This document shows positions 44,416 to 56,884 of a DNA stretch of 64,000 nt, piece after piece; position 1 is the stretch's first letter; the number at the start of each line of letters is the position of its first letter. A program made the translations under genes and the position numbers. The notes under the pieces are model-generated. The model ran no database searches and was not told the DNA's origin. It was given only the letters and a program-made list of their open reading frames with translations. The DNA is taken from the NCBI GenBank assembly GCA_038501625.1, contig JAZAYU010000685.1:118016-182015 (forward strand), written 5' to 3'. The stretch comes from Corbicula japonica. Lineage: Eukaryota; Mollusca; Bivalvia; Venerida; Cyrenidae.

Positions 44416-45423
44416 TTAAAATGTTTATTGAAATCAACAAACTTATCAGTAAACAGTTATTGTATACGTCAATACCATACCACCATAATAATTTCGTTTT
44501 ATGTTACTTTATCAGTTTTTGAGTCGGCAGACTCAGTGAAAACCAATTTTCGACAATCGTTTTTGCTTTACTATGAACCTAACAATTTGAGGGTTGCATG
44601 TAATACTGTTCTAACTCCTTCTTTATTTCAATGTAGTAACGACAGTACTTGCATGCTACCATAGAATGTATGCTTGCTACCCTAGAATATAGTTCTTAGT
44701 TTCAAAAAGTAAGTCAATGCTACAAAGCGGTCAATTTTGTAATTCTGTGCAAAACGATAAAATTTATATTAAAAAATATGGAATCAATCAATATTTGAAG
44801 AAATTTAACTCGTGGAACGTTCGACAAGATTTTGAGTCATGAACGCGCATGAATACCTGATGGCGGAACGCCATATTGGATTCGACAACGTTCGGTGAAG
44901 ACGAAAAATCCAGCGTAATCAAATCAAAAGCGAGTATCATTGTAAAACTTGAAATTTTATATTCAAAAGACTACACCGCAGTAAACGTGATTTTGGCTCT
45001 GGGTTCTATTGAACGGTTACGTCATTTAATTAATTAATGCACTCTCCAAAATGAAAGTAGGAGTCTCAAAATCGACCGTAGGGCTAAGCGAAACTTTTTT
45101 AATTTAGGGCCCTAATCATTGTGGATATTAATTGTGGAACCTTGTAGAGATGTAAGTAATCAAATTATTTCAGTGTATTGCATTGAAAAAAGTTGGATTT
45201 TGAACGATTAACGAATTACTTGGTAAAATATCGTCACTCGTGTAAGAATTATATTCCCATTTGAACGCTTTAAAGTAAAACATAAAGCATCTGATTCACA
45301 ATGATTTTTTATAACATTTTGATCTATTGAAAATTATGTTTAAAGTAATTTAAAATTCATACATGAATTGATTTAACTGATATATTAATAAATGCATTTT
45401 ATGCATTTGATCATAATCTTGAG
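44416..45423. other. No gene recognised
   Basis: ORF 44395-44664 has no features. A strong donor-like AGAT-GTAAGTAAT near 45150 and a CpG-containing stretch at about 44810-45010 could mark a first exon and promoter of the plus-strand gene model that follows, but this is weak. Confidence 0.3.
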
Positions 45424-46181
45424 CCTGAATTTCCATCAGAAAATATCCAGATCTAACCCATTTCCAAACCGTAACCAGCTACATAGTTGACACAAGATTT
45501 TCTGAAGTATAAAAATTCAAAGAAATGAAAATCCAATGTTTTCAATAATTGCGTGTTATATGTACACCTTATGAAATCCGCTATCAGAAGTTTTTCCTAC
45601 TTTCAGTTTTGTCTTACACTCCATTCCATATGTCTCACAGGTCATTTAATCAGAACAGATATTCTCAAAATTAATAACCCAGGGAAAACAATAAGAAGAA
45701 AAAGAGTAGCACCTCAGGGATTCACCAAGTTTATACAGAAATGGGAACTTCACAATATTTATTTAATAGTATCTCTTAAATGCATTTCAGGTAAATTTTG
45801 CATCCCGGAAGAAAGAATGAAGTATTTATTAATTGATTTAATTATTCATAAACAGGTTTAGATGATTTTTGGTTCTGGTCAGACATGTATCAACCATTTG
45901 AAGCGGTATAGAACTGTTTGACGTCATGCAATGAAGTGGACAACAAAAGTGAAGGTAGAAAATAATGTTTGAGTTAAATCCAGAATGACTGTTTAGGAGA
46001 TGTAATTATTTTAAACAGTATATTTTAGTTTCTTTGTAATGCTTGACTCGAGCTGTGATAACGCTGTCAACATTGCAACTAGTAAATTATTTTAACATGT
46101 TAATGGGTGGGGTACAAATCCGTTGCATTGGGAAAATGTAATATTTTTTCCTATCTGAATATTTTCTGATGGAAATTCAGG
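45424..46181. repeat. Inverted repeat pair enclosing a candidate exon
   Basis: CTGAATTTCCATCAGAAAAT plus ATCCAGAT at 45424-45451 is mirrored at 46154-46181 with one mismatch in 28. Possible TIRs of a 758-bp element, or two solo MITE ends. Confidence 0.55.
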
Positions 46182-47363
46182 TTCCTGTAATTTGATAAAT
46201 AACTCAAATTAGTTTCATAGTGTTAAATTAAGTCTTGTTAATAGTAGAATTGCCTAACAAAGTGACAATAAATTATGAAATGAAAACCAAAGATATACAT
46301 TTTGTTCACTACAAACATGTGCCAAATTATAAAAATGAATATATTGTCTCCCTTTTGATGTTACACCAGTATTAAGTATTAAAGTGAACCTAGGTTTACA
46401 CAGTGTTTCAGTTCAATAATTTTGATGTAACAAGTATTCATTTATTAGCCTTCCATTACAAATTGTTTTTAGGTAAAATAAACCAAAACTACTTAAGGCA
46501 TTAATTTTATGTCTATTTCATTCTATGATTTTTACCCAGACTTGAATTCTGATCAGCAATGTAAAATAAATTACTGGTAGTTATTTGAAAAGGAACCCAC
46601 TTTGTGAATTTTAGTGATAACCCAATTTGACCAGTTTATAAGAGCAGTCAACACATTTTTGACTTTTTGCAGTCTGATACTTTCTGGTTAATTTTAAAGT
46701 GACATGCCTGGATCCATATTTTATTTATTCAAAAGAAGGAAACACGTAATAACTCTGGCAGTGATGAAACAATATGGATACTTAATTCAGTTAATCAACA
46801 GTTAATCAATATAACTTTATGAAATTTTCTTGAACGGCTGTTGGAACAGGCATTTTAACTACAAAACAAATGGCAGTGCTCACTCTTTTTCACAGCAACT
46901 AAAGGAAAAACATTTTTCACAGTCCAAAAGATTGTGGGTGACTTTTTGTAGATACACCTCACACCTCAGACTGAATGGATTTCAATGCAGAATAGAAACA
47001 ATCTGAAGAAAGACCATTCTAGCAAAGTACAAAATGAGAGTAAACTAATTGTTATGATCACTCACTTAAAAAAATAAAATATGTTATTATAAAGAATATT
47101 TGTAATTTGAGCAAAGATCAAAATAATTGTTATTATTTCATGGGTGCGTTTGCCTGAAAATCAGGTTTTTGTGTGTCAAAAAATGATTGATTTTCTTCAT
47201 TTACCCTAAATAAATTTTCAGGATTTCAGGTTTTTTAGAAATCCTAACTTGCACCCTTGCAGTTTTGTGTTTGTTAATTTCAGTGATAAAATCAAATGTA
47301 AGAAATGTGCCATCTCTGGTTCAAAAAGCATGAAATTGGAAAAGGAGTGGAAGAAGGATAATG
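45641..47363 (+). CDS. Unrecognised spliced gene, plus strand (three phase-compatible exons)
   Basis: Exon a 45641-45790 (acceptor TGTCTCACAG, donor TTTCAG-GTAAAT), exon b 46540-46576 (acceptor TTTTACCCAG, donor TACTG-GTAG), exon c 47284-47363 (acceptor TTAATTTCAG, donor AATG-GTATAT). The phases chain 1, 2, 1. The joined reading starts GHLIRTDILKINNPGKTIRR, continues FTKFIQKWELHNIYLIVSLK and ends with a Cys-rich stretch: DQQCKINYC, DKIKCKKCAISGSK, KLEKEWKKDN. CxxC spacing suggests zinc binding. I do not recognise the family. A later exon at 52911 is Cys-rich too but its phase does not follow directly, so an exon is missing or the model is wrong. The signals fit by eye only. Confidence 0.35.
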
Positions 47364-48154
47364 GTATATTAAATTTTATTAATTGACTATTAATATGGCT
47401 CTCACCAGACTTGCAAATCAGGGAGAGTTTTGTCATAATTTACTGCATTATGGAGAAGTTTGCAGTCAACAGCTTTCTTTCCCTATATCGTAAATACAAA
47501 ATGACTTCTAACAAAGCTCAACAAAGAGAGAAGTCTGGTCACTTTTGATGAGACTAATTCCTTCAAGTCTCTCTCTAGTGAGAGCCCTGTATTAATATAC
47601 AGTAAAGGCATTGCATACTTTGCCCTTTTCTTTTACATGACTGCAGTGTGGCAAAATCTCGAGGCATGTCATCACCTGACTTGAACATGCCATTTTCCTG
47701 GCAGACACTACATGGTACACCACATCAATACTTAAGTATTTTATAATGGCCCAGCAATTCTCATATTGGTCCAGAACACCTGTATTGGCCCAGTTTAGTC
47801 TTCATATGAATTTGAACATGTTATTGGGCCTCGGGCTGTCATATTTACCCTCAGCCTTCTGTCTCAGGCATATATGACTACCTTTGACCGAATAACAAGG
47901 TCAACTTGAATTCACTTGATTATTAACATTATATATAACAATATTCATCTGTGGGCCACCTTGAACTAACACGATGGGTTGCTTATTTGTTTTTTAAGTT
48001 GGGTAATCTCATATAAATGTGTCTCAAAAATCCAATGCTGTTTCAACTTTCATGGTTAATAACTTGACCCTTTACTCCATTTACACGCCATTTTACCACA
48101 TGGGTAACCAGTGTAAATCCACATCAGATAGAGATAGCACAAATGTAGCTCCAG
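46182..48154. other. Introns and flank of the plus-strand gene model
   Basis: Apart from exons b and c, two exon-like segments occur. 46952-47039 is open but does not fit the phases. 47647-47714 has acceptor TTTTACATGACTGCAG and reads VAKSRGMSSPDLNMPFSWQT in a phase that does not follow exon c. A GATCTGGATC-family fragment lies at 48105-48154. Confidence 0.3.
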
Positions 48155-51100
48155 CAAGGGGTCTAACCTAAAGTAAGAAGATCGATGCTTTAAGACGGCC
48201 ATTTCATGGAGAGTGGTGTCAATTGGTGATAAAACAGCATTGTTTTGTTTACATCGACCACTAATTCAGTAAAGTAAGTACATTTTCTTGTAATATAGGT
48301 ATTGTGTATGAGATAACCACCTAGCCGCTTGTTTCAGACATCTGCTTTTGGTCCGTTTTTGTCTGTCCATGCAGTGGTTGAAGCGTGAAAGAAGGGATAG
48401 CGACATAGGGGTCCAAACTCTGCAATGTCTGCAGACTGATTTTGGGAGCTTTAGAGAATTAGATTTCGCCTTGCTGTGTTTGCGGGGTGCGGCATACATT
48501 ATTTAACACTTAAGAACGTTTCCTGTGCTAATAGGAGCCTCTGTGTTCATTTTTTTTTTACATTTAAGACGATTTCATGGAGAACTGTCTCACTTTAGGA
48601 CAATTTCATGGAGAGCTATAAATTTTGGAGAGGTTAGACACTGATTAGTTTATAATGAACAGAAGTATATCTGTAATTTTTATTGTAATTGTACCATGTA
48701 TTGAACATGATTATATTGGCAAGTCAAGAACTGCACCCATTAAATGCAATGAGCACAATTAAGACCAGTATATCATTGCTTGTTAGGTATCCATGACTGT
48801 ACTATACTTTAGTGCTTAAAACGGATTACGCGACACAATTTCACCTTAAGACATCCCATTTTAACGTATGCACCAGTCGAAAAGTCATATGAATCCACTC
48901 TCCCACCCCCACCCCCTTGCCGGAAGTACGGGCGGGAAAAGCCATGTTTAACCATTCGGATGTCTCGGCACTGCGAGGCAAGTGTGATGGTTTTGATTTA
49001 GCGCCAAAGTGTCCTTGATTTTTATTATTTACACTAGTCAAAAGTTCGAAGTGCACACTTGATAAATGTTAATTTTTCCAATAATTTGATTGAATCTTTC
49101 AAAATAGTGTAAATTACAATGAAGAAGAATCAATATTTTATTAAAGCACACCAAAAATTTTAAGTCTGCTTAACCAGATTAAAAAATAATAATATTTTAG
49201 CTCACTTGTTCTCAGAAAGCAATTCTCAAGTTAATTATCATTGCATCGGCTATCATTTGTGATCGTTTTCTCATCTCTGTATAATTTAAATTTCATGCAG
49301 ATTTAAAGGAAATACTGTAGTTTGCCATTCCATTGCACTGAAATAGCTTTCTGTAGCTTTGTAATGGTCTGCTGGGCACGATGAGCCAACACACTCAACT
49401 TTATTTTATCCATAACGTTTTTACAGGATTTCAAGGAGAAAATTCCATTTTTCACACAATGTTTTGTGCCAAAAGTTTTTGAATTGTCTAGCAGTTTGGG
49501 ATGATACAATTCTCTATGATAGATGTGTAACAGCCTTTCCAAACGAAAAAAATGTATTCATTTCGATAAAATTGACCAGTTTTCGGATACGCCTTTTGAC
49601 CGAATAAGCGTCATTTTCGAATAATTCGATTTTGGAGTTTATTGTATTTCTATAAATTTTAGTTTTAAATTTTATTTATTGGACACTTATCCAACAAATG
49701 TTTCACTAATTTTTTCGAGTTTACGTTGTTTAACGTAAATATTTAATGACGTAATTGAGTAACATCAGCGTTCAACGTAAGCAACGTAATCAATCTAGAA
49801 AATAATATCGTTTGATTTTCTTCTTAAATTAATAAAATATGCAAAAATAAGGTATTTCTTTTGCATTTACGAAAACCGTAAATATTTGTTTACAACAAAT
49901 TTGAAGTTGTGCCTGTGAAAAGAATTTTGACGGCAATGTCGTTGTCTGCTGATGTCAACCGTTTCATGGTTACAATTTGTTGGTGTGTTTTTCGTGTTTG
50001 TCTTGAGTCGGTGAACATGTGAAAAACAAAAACGATTGTAAAAAAATAAATTTCGCTTGCCGCACGGGGATAATGCATAAAAAGCGTATGCCGAAGTGGA
50101 TGACGTAAAACGTAAAACATGTGCACAGTTTTCAAAAAATTATTGTTGTTTGATCATTATTAACATTTAGTCAAACTTTCATTCAATTTGAATAAGTTTA
50201 CTTTAAGATATTAAAAATTGAAAAGTGTGCACTTAGAACTTTTAACCAGTGTATTTAGCGGTAATTTTACCATCAGGCTGTTCCCACATGGTGGGTATTT
50301 TACAAGGTATCTGCTTGGGCCAAAAGCAAAGTGTCTGCTAGTCTGCAGGGTTACGATCCCCTGCCTTTAATACCATCTTCAGATATAATTAAGTTCTGAT
50401 TAAAATCAATTTAATCAGATATTTTTAGTAGGTGCACTTAATCCCTACTGTTCCCAGTGTTATTGGCTTTTTTGCTGAAACTTTCAAAGTTTATATAATT
50501 ACCAATCGACCAGTATTTCGACATTGTGTTAAATTGACTACATGCAAAACATATTTATTATGATGATTTTAGTACACGCATTTGTTCTCCTCACCTTTTT
50601 TATTTTTATGTGGATGTATTCTTTTTAGGGATGGCAACAAATAGCAAAATTGTCATTAGAATATTTTGATGTACAAGTATTGTTATATTCGATAGTTATT
50701 TGTTTTTGCGATCTCTTTGCTGGAGTATGCCGTATGTGTCTGTCAAACAACACTTCCGGCTTAATTACGACTTTCCAATTATAATAACGTTTCACATCAG
50801 GTCATGCTAAAGTAAGATCAAATCTCGATTTCTAACATTTAATGATCATGTGCTGTCCGCTTACTGATAAATAACATTAAGTTACTATAAAAGAAGTCAG
50901 TGTACTTTCGTCGTCTTTTGTACGTGCATTTACGGGACATAGTAATTTTATGGTAATACCGTTGTCGTCACGGCAGTTACGCATGTTGAATTGAGACGAT
51001 AACTGCATTAAACTTTTAAGTTTCTAACTATTGGAGGAAGCAGAATGAAATCCAAGTGTTGTTAGCATATTTAGCATTTCAATTGTTTGAGTTTGCACGT

Positions 51101-52268
51101 GACTGCAATACCGATCGGGATTGGATGCGCGTGATACTGATTATGCAAATTATCTTTATTATGACAATCATTTGATAGGGCTTTTTACCTTTTTAGCTAT
51201 ACCCAATGGTAAAGTTTTGAATTAAAACATACACCGGCATTAGTGAATTCACACCTCATGGCAAAACTCTTTATTAAACACCGGTCCGTATTGTTATCAA
51301 GAAGCCCTGATAATTGATATTAATGGTCACTCAAACTGCCAATCACTGTTAATTGGTGGAAGTATATTGACTATGACACTTCTTATAATAACACCAGGTG
51401 TTTCTGTTCATTGTACATCGAATTTAGAAGAAAATTAAATGTCCTGACCAGAAATAATTTACATTTATTCGCTTTTCTTTGTATTTCGTTTAACAAAAAT
51501 TAATATTCGAACACTTAAAAGTATTAGAATGTCTCGTTTCACAGATGTTGATCTAGGTGATAATAATTTCAGCGGTGATGGAGACGTAAGACGTATTTTT
51601 TTCTTTGTCGTCTTCAGTGGTGAGGAGATATGGGATAATTTTCTTTTTCTTTCGGTTTCCTTCCATTTTCTTCTTAGATTCAACACGGGTTTTCTTTTTC
51701 TCATGTTTGGAACTAGACCTAAAAAATGAAAACAAGAGTTGGTGTTAAATCCATTAACAATGGCTTTCTTATGTAAGTCTCCATGAAATTGTCCTAAAGT
51801 AAGGCGGTTCTCCATGAAATTGTCCTAAAGTGAGACAGTTCTCCATGAAATCGTCTTAAATGTAAAAAAAAATGAACACAGAGGCTCCTATTTGAACGGA
51901 AAAACGTTCTAAAGTGTTAAATAATGTATGCCGCACCCCGCAAACACAGCAAGGCGAAATCTAATTCTCTAAAGCTCCCAAAATCAGTCTGCAGACATTG
52001 CAGCGTTTGGACCCCTATGCCGCTATCCCTTCTTTCACGCTTCAACCACTGCATGGACAGACAAAAACGGACCAAAAGCAGATGTCTGAAACAAGCGGCT
52101 AGGTGGTTATCTCATACACAATACCTATATTACAAGAAAATGTACTTACTTTACTGAATTAGTGGTCGATGTAAACAAAACAATGCTGTTTTATCACCAA
52201 TTGACACCACTCTCCATGAAATGGCCGTCTTAAAGCATCGATCTTCTTACTTTAGGTTAGACCCCTTG
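48155..52268. mobile_element. Long-TIR transposon, 4.1 kb, 5-bp target duplication TCCAG
   Basis: 48155-48616 and about 51797-52268 are inverted copies with high identity. TCCAG directly flanks both ends (48150-48154 and 52269-52273). The outermost sequence CAAGGGGTCTAACCTAAA resembles the element at 21414. Inside the TIRs CTCCATGAAATTGTCCTAAA is tandemly repeated. Each arm contains a 77-codon ORF (48266-48499 minus, 51924-52157 plus) that differs at two residues; it may be only arm conservation. No transposase recognised in the 3.2-kb core. Confidence 0.85.
49032..50251. mobile_element. Tc1/mariner-type element, 1.2 kb, nested in the 4.1-kb transposon
   Basis: CACTAGTCAAAAGTTCGAAG plus TGCACACTT at the left end is mirrored at 50223-50251 (26 of 29), with TA at both borders. 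The termini resemble those of the MITE at 32103 (CACTACTCAAAAGTTC). No transposase ORF; 49303-49542 and 49890-50135 have no features. Confidence 0.75.
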
Positions 52269-52494
52269 TCCAGACCAGCTTGCACATCAGACATTTTGAG
52301 GTCTCATCATTCTGTATCTACTCTGTTCATTAGATACATTTAAAGCTCTAATTAACAGGAAGGAGATGTGTCAGCACCTAGATTTACAAAAGTTGCTCAT
52401 GTGTTAAAAGGTGTATCCAACGAATAAAATGAAGTATCAAAATGCAGGTGTTTTTTTGTAGTAATTAACCCTTTACTATAATATTATACACATT

Positions 52495-52660
52495 TTCATG
52501 CCTTTTCATGATCTGATCTGGATCTGCACAGGTCACATTGTGGTCAGAAATAACCTATTGAAATTTGAATAAAAAAGCTAACGCCGTAACGATTTAGATC
52601 CTAATCAGGCAGTATGGATGTGTCGGCTGATCTAGATCTACACTGATTTCCCATGCCATA
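52495..52660. repeat. GATCTGGATC-family MITE, diverged copy
   Basis: ATGATCTGATCTGGATCTGC and GGCTGATCTAGATCTACACTG with CCTAATCAGGCAGTATGGAT between them. Confidence 0.55.
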
Positions 52661-52910
52661 AAGGCATATGGAGGTAAAGGTTAAATGGGATAAATTGTGT
52701 ATGAGCCTATAGGAACTGAAGATGGCTTGAAGCTTACACCAGAAATACCTCTTTTTTGTGATACTTATAAAAATAGATGAATTATGACAACATTGTAATC
52801 TGTTAACTAACCTGCAACATCAAATTATGTACAACTTCATAAGCAACAAAAAGTACAGTGAAATTGGTTTTGGTTATTTGTTATGATTAAAGTACAACAT
52901 TTATTTTCAG

Positions 52911-53017
52911 CCATGTGTATCATCAGTCTTGTGAAAGCTGTGGCCTTGAAATGTCTGCAGAATTGGTAGAACATAAGGGAGCAGAATATGAATGTTACTG
53001 TAGAAAATGAAGACAAG
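52911..53017 (+). CDS. Candidate Cys-rich terminal exon, plus strand
   Basis: After a good acceptor (ACATTTATTTTCAG) the frame reads HVYHQSCESCGLEMSAELVE, then HKGAEYECYCRK and TGA at 53005-53007. H-x2-C-x2-C-G...Y-x-C-x-C has the look of a zinc ribbon or half LIM finger. If the gene model at 45641 is real, this could be its last exon, with the 4.1-kb transposon in the preceding intron. Alternatively the TGA replaces a Cys codon in a decayed exon; AAG-GTTTGC at 53017 could then be an old donor. Confidence 0.3.
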
Positions 53018-53255
53018 GTTTGCATTTTTTTTATTTTCATTTATTAAAGCTGCATGAATGTATGATTGAGACACACTAAATCTATCTGTATATGTTGGTA
53101 TTTGTATTTTTGTATCTTGTAACAAGAAAACATAAAATTGTGTTTATATGTATGTGTTGACTTGTGAGACCTCATTTCACAAGAAAATTAATCATCCTAT
53201 ATAAAAATTACTGTGTTGTTTTTGCCCCTTTCTTCGATGAATACATGACATGAGT

Positions 53256-53395
53256 GACCAGTGTATATCCAGATCAGCAGGCATATCTGTGCAGTCTTAA
53301 CAGGATCTACATGGTTCATAATAAGATTCATGAGGCTATTTCTTACAGATATGCAAACAGTGTAGATTTCAATCAGATCCAGATCAGACATCAAA
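53256..53395. repeat. GATCTGGATC-family MITE, diverged copy
   Basis: CCAGTGTATATCCAGATCAG, ACAGGATCTACATGGTTC and CAGTGTAGATTTCAATCAGA in the family arrangement. Confidence 0.6.
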
Positions 53396-53472
53396 GTTGT
53401 TCTTGCTGATACATGTACTGATGTATTGTTTTCCAGGTGTCCACTAGCTGCTTAATCTAAAGGGTCATTTTT

Positions 53473-53874
53473 TTGTGTCGCCCTTTCAAAGAAAAGGCAA
53501 TACATAGGGATCGCTTTGTCTGTCCGTCCATCTATCCCAAAAACTTAATGTTGGTTATAACTTTGCCATTTCTTAATATTTCTTCATGAAATTTTCAAAT
53601 TATATTGTTTGTGACAACATGCTTGAGCTGATATTAATTTTCAGGTCAAGGTCACATTTGATGGAGTTAATCCTTTTTTTGTACTTTTTTTTAACAGAAA
53701 AACTTAATGTTGACTTTAACTTTGACTTTTCTTAATATTTCTACATCAAACTTTCAAATTATATTGCTCATGACAACACACTCATCATGACTCCAAGTTC
53801 TTTATGTCAAGATGGGGTTATTCCCTTTTTTGTTCTTGCATTTTTAACTTGATCTAGTTCCCAGGGCGACACAA
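53473..53874. mobile_element. 402-bp element with 12-bp TIRs and internal duplication
   Basis: TTGTGTCGCCCT at 53473-53484 is exactly inverted at 53863-53874. Inside, AAAACTTAATGTTG...TTTCTTAATATTTCT...TTTCAAATTATATTG occurs twice (about 53540 and 53698). Confidence 0.65.
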
Positions 53875-55870
53875 GTGAACACCCATCTAATGTAACTTTT
53901 TGGTGGATTCTGGCAATTAATAACCAAAATTACCCTTAATTTAAAGAAAACAAAGACACTTCAGCTAAAATCATTACAACTTCAATATAAATAGGTTATT
54001 TGTTGACATTAATATTTCAGGATAACAGCTCTACATGGAATGCTGTGAGGAGACCAGTTTGACAATTCTGTCTATGACTGTCTGAGGGAGCATACAGCCT
54101 TTAGATTGCCACTAATTCCTGCAATGGAGCATGCTGCTTTTGTAATGGACAAGAATAAAAAAATCACAAATGTCGATACAAATAGTGGATGTGAAATGGA
54201 GACAAGTTATATAAAATATAACCAAAACGTTTTAATGTGCACCTCATTGAAAAAACATCAGTTGACAAAAAAGCATCAGTGTAATTGTGTGTTTGAACAT
54301 TATTTGCTGAATAATAGAACCATTGAAAAAAACCATAGTGTCACTTGTAGTATTATTTTAAATCATGTGACCCAATTCTGTTTGTCGATTTCAAGTTTGA
54401 ATATTCAAAGATTATGACTAGCTTAGCTACTTTTTTCTGTCATTGGTGTCACCGTATCTCAACTCAGAATTTTAGGTGCTGTCTAATGATACTGCGCTTG
54501 CAAACAACTGCTCACAGGATTCTTCCACACTTACAAAAGTATTCACGCCATTAAGGTAATATTCCATTCGTCATTGCACTCTCATTGATAAAATGAAAAA
54601 TTAAAAAGTCTCTCTAAATGCAAAATGCAAGGACGAAAGGAGTAATACCTTTAAATAAAGCGTTGTGTTTGAGAACTGACCAGCGTTGTTTCACTGTTGA
54701 CCATATGACCTATGAAGTATGATATCCTTCACTTAATTGTGATTGGTCAATTTCATTTTATTGTCTACAAGTCCAATCATATTCAAATTATGCCTTTAGA
54801 CATATTGTCCTACCACCAGGTTTGCTTTCCATGTCACCACGTCTGCAAACTTGATAACAGTATTTGTCTTGACTTGTTAATTGGACATTAATTGTTTTTG
54901 GGGTCGAAGATGTATGTCTCGGAGGACATAAAGTAAATTGTTCCCCGTTCTTGAGGCGAAAGTTTATTTCTGGTCCAACTTAATCAAACCCAAAAATCCA
55001 TTGCTTTTCAATTGTGTTTTGATGGCCGACTCATCAGTACCTCCAGTCCTTTGATTTCAGTTCAGAATTGGGATTGCGGCGTTAACCTCATGTCAGTACC
55101 ACCTCATGTCAACGAAATATTATTTCGTTTAAACGAATAATAATTTCGTTCAAACGAAATAATATTTTGTATAATATTTCGTTTAAACGATATGATATCC
55201 TTAAAAACGTATGGAACATGAAAAAAGTATGCTAAATGTCACCCTAGGGACTCCGTACTATTCCGACAACCATGTTTATTATTCTACTTAGAAATACGAT
55301 TCAAATGTTGAATCAATGTGAACCATCAACACAGAATAATTGTGCCATTATGAAATTGTTCTTTAATTTTCAAAAAAGGACCAAATGATAGAGACATAAC
55401 TGTTGTAATGCATTGAGTAACAACAAACAATAGGCTAGTTACCAACCCTGTGAACGGCGGCATTTAACAAAGCTGCTGCGACATATTTTATATTTCGCAA
55501 CTGTAAACTGAGCAGATCAATTAGTATTGTATACTATTGATAGTTTTAATAAGTTTAATTATTGTATAAACATCGGAGGAAAAGCAATTGTCATTATTAT
55601 TATTTCACACGTGAAAGCGCCTTTACATAAAAGAAACACACAGTTTTACAAAACATTTAATTGAATTCCCGATTGCGTCCGATGTTCAATATTCGACGGG
55701 CGAATATAGTATCAAACATCAATTCTGGAACCGGTCGAGGAGACTATAGTACTAGTCAGGAGACACTTCCTTTAGAGAAAACGGGGTCCGTCTTCAAAGC
55801 CCCTGTGGTGATATCCTCAACTGAGGTTTGCCTCTAGGGGAAGTTAGGGGAAGTGTCAAATCAAGTCAAG
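53875..55870. other. No gene recognised
   Basis: ORF 54106-54417 lacks family features. An acceptor-like TTAATATTTCAG at 54010-54021 leads only to short frames. At 55118-55195 CGTTTAAACG-like palindromes are repeated three times in AT-rich DNA. Confidence 0.35.
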
Positions 55871-56884
55871 TGGTGAGGCTAAAATATACAGCAGCTGGTT
55901 CATTGACTAACCCTATGTTTATTGACATTATATATAGTGGTACAATAGACCCAGTTTTTTTCAACATTAACATTTTCTTAAACGATATTTTTGATTTTGT
56001 AGATAAATGTAGTTTATACAATAACGCAGATGACAAAACCTTATCACATGCTGACCATAATATTGAAAATGTCAAACATAAACTAGAAAAAGACAGCTTG
56101 TCTCTTATCAATTGGTTTGTCAGTAATAAAATGCAAGCAAAACCAGACAAATTTCAAGCCCTTGCTTTCGATCTTTTCATGAAAATAGAACTTTTGATCT
56201 GGCAGGAAATACTATGAAATGTAAAGAAAATGTTTAATTACTAGGGGTTACAATAGATTTTAAACTTGAATTTGACAAACGTATCATAGACATTGTAAAA
56301 AGCATCTAGACAACTTAATGTACTAAAAAGATTTGGAAATAAACTATGTCGATAAGGAAAATTAAATAAATATCATTCTTTTATTCTTTCAAATTTTAAT
56401 TACTGCCCTTTAACTTAACATTTTTCTGGTAAGCAAAATACTCGCAAATTAGAGAAAATACAAGAGCTCTACGGTTTATTTATGATGATTATGTTTCAAA
56501 TTATGATACATTATTAGAAAGATCTTAAATGCCTACACTGAAAATGGGCAGAAACTTTTAGAATTATAACCAACCAATGCCCTCTTTATTTAAATGATTA
56601 TATTTGTATTAAAGAACAGTCTTACTCTTTTAGATATTCCAAAACAGCATCTATACCGCAGGTAAGGACGAGAAGTTACGGTTTACATTCTTTCCGTTAC
56701 CGTGCTCCTAAATTATGGAATTCGTTACCGCAACATTTTAGAGATGAAACAAATTTTAACCATTTTAAGAGCATGATCAATGCGTGGAACTGAGAGAAGT
56801 GTTCATGTTCTTTCTGTATGTGACTTCCTGTTATGCTTTAATTGCTATTTGTTCTGTTCTGCTTGTTCAGCTTGCTCTGTATAT

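Noticed and set aside
46952..47039. Additional exon of the plus-strand gene model
   Set aside because: Open and with splice-like borders, but its phases fit neither neighbour.
51465..51815. Lys/Arg-rich ORF as a gene in the 4.1-kb element
   Set aside because: Low-complexity, partly overlaps the TIR, and has an alternative frame of similar length; no domain seen.
54106..54417. 103-residue ORF as a gene
   Set aside because: No domain, no codon pattern and no splice or homology support.
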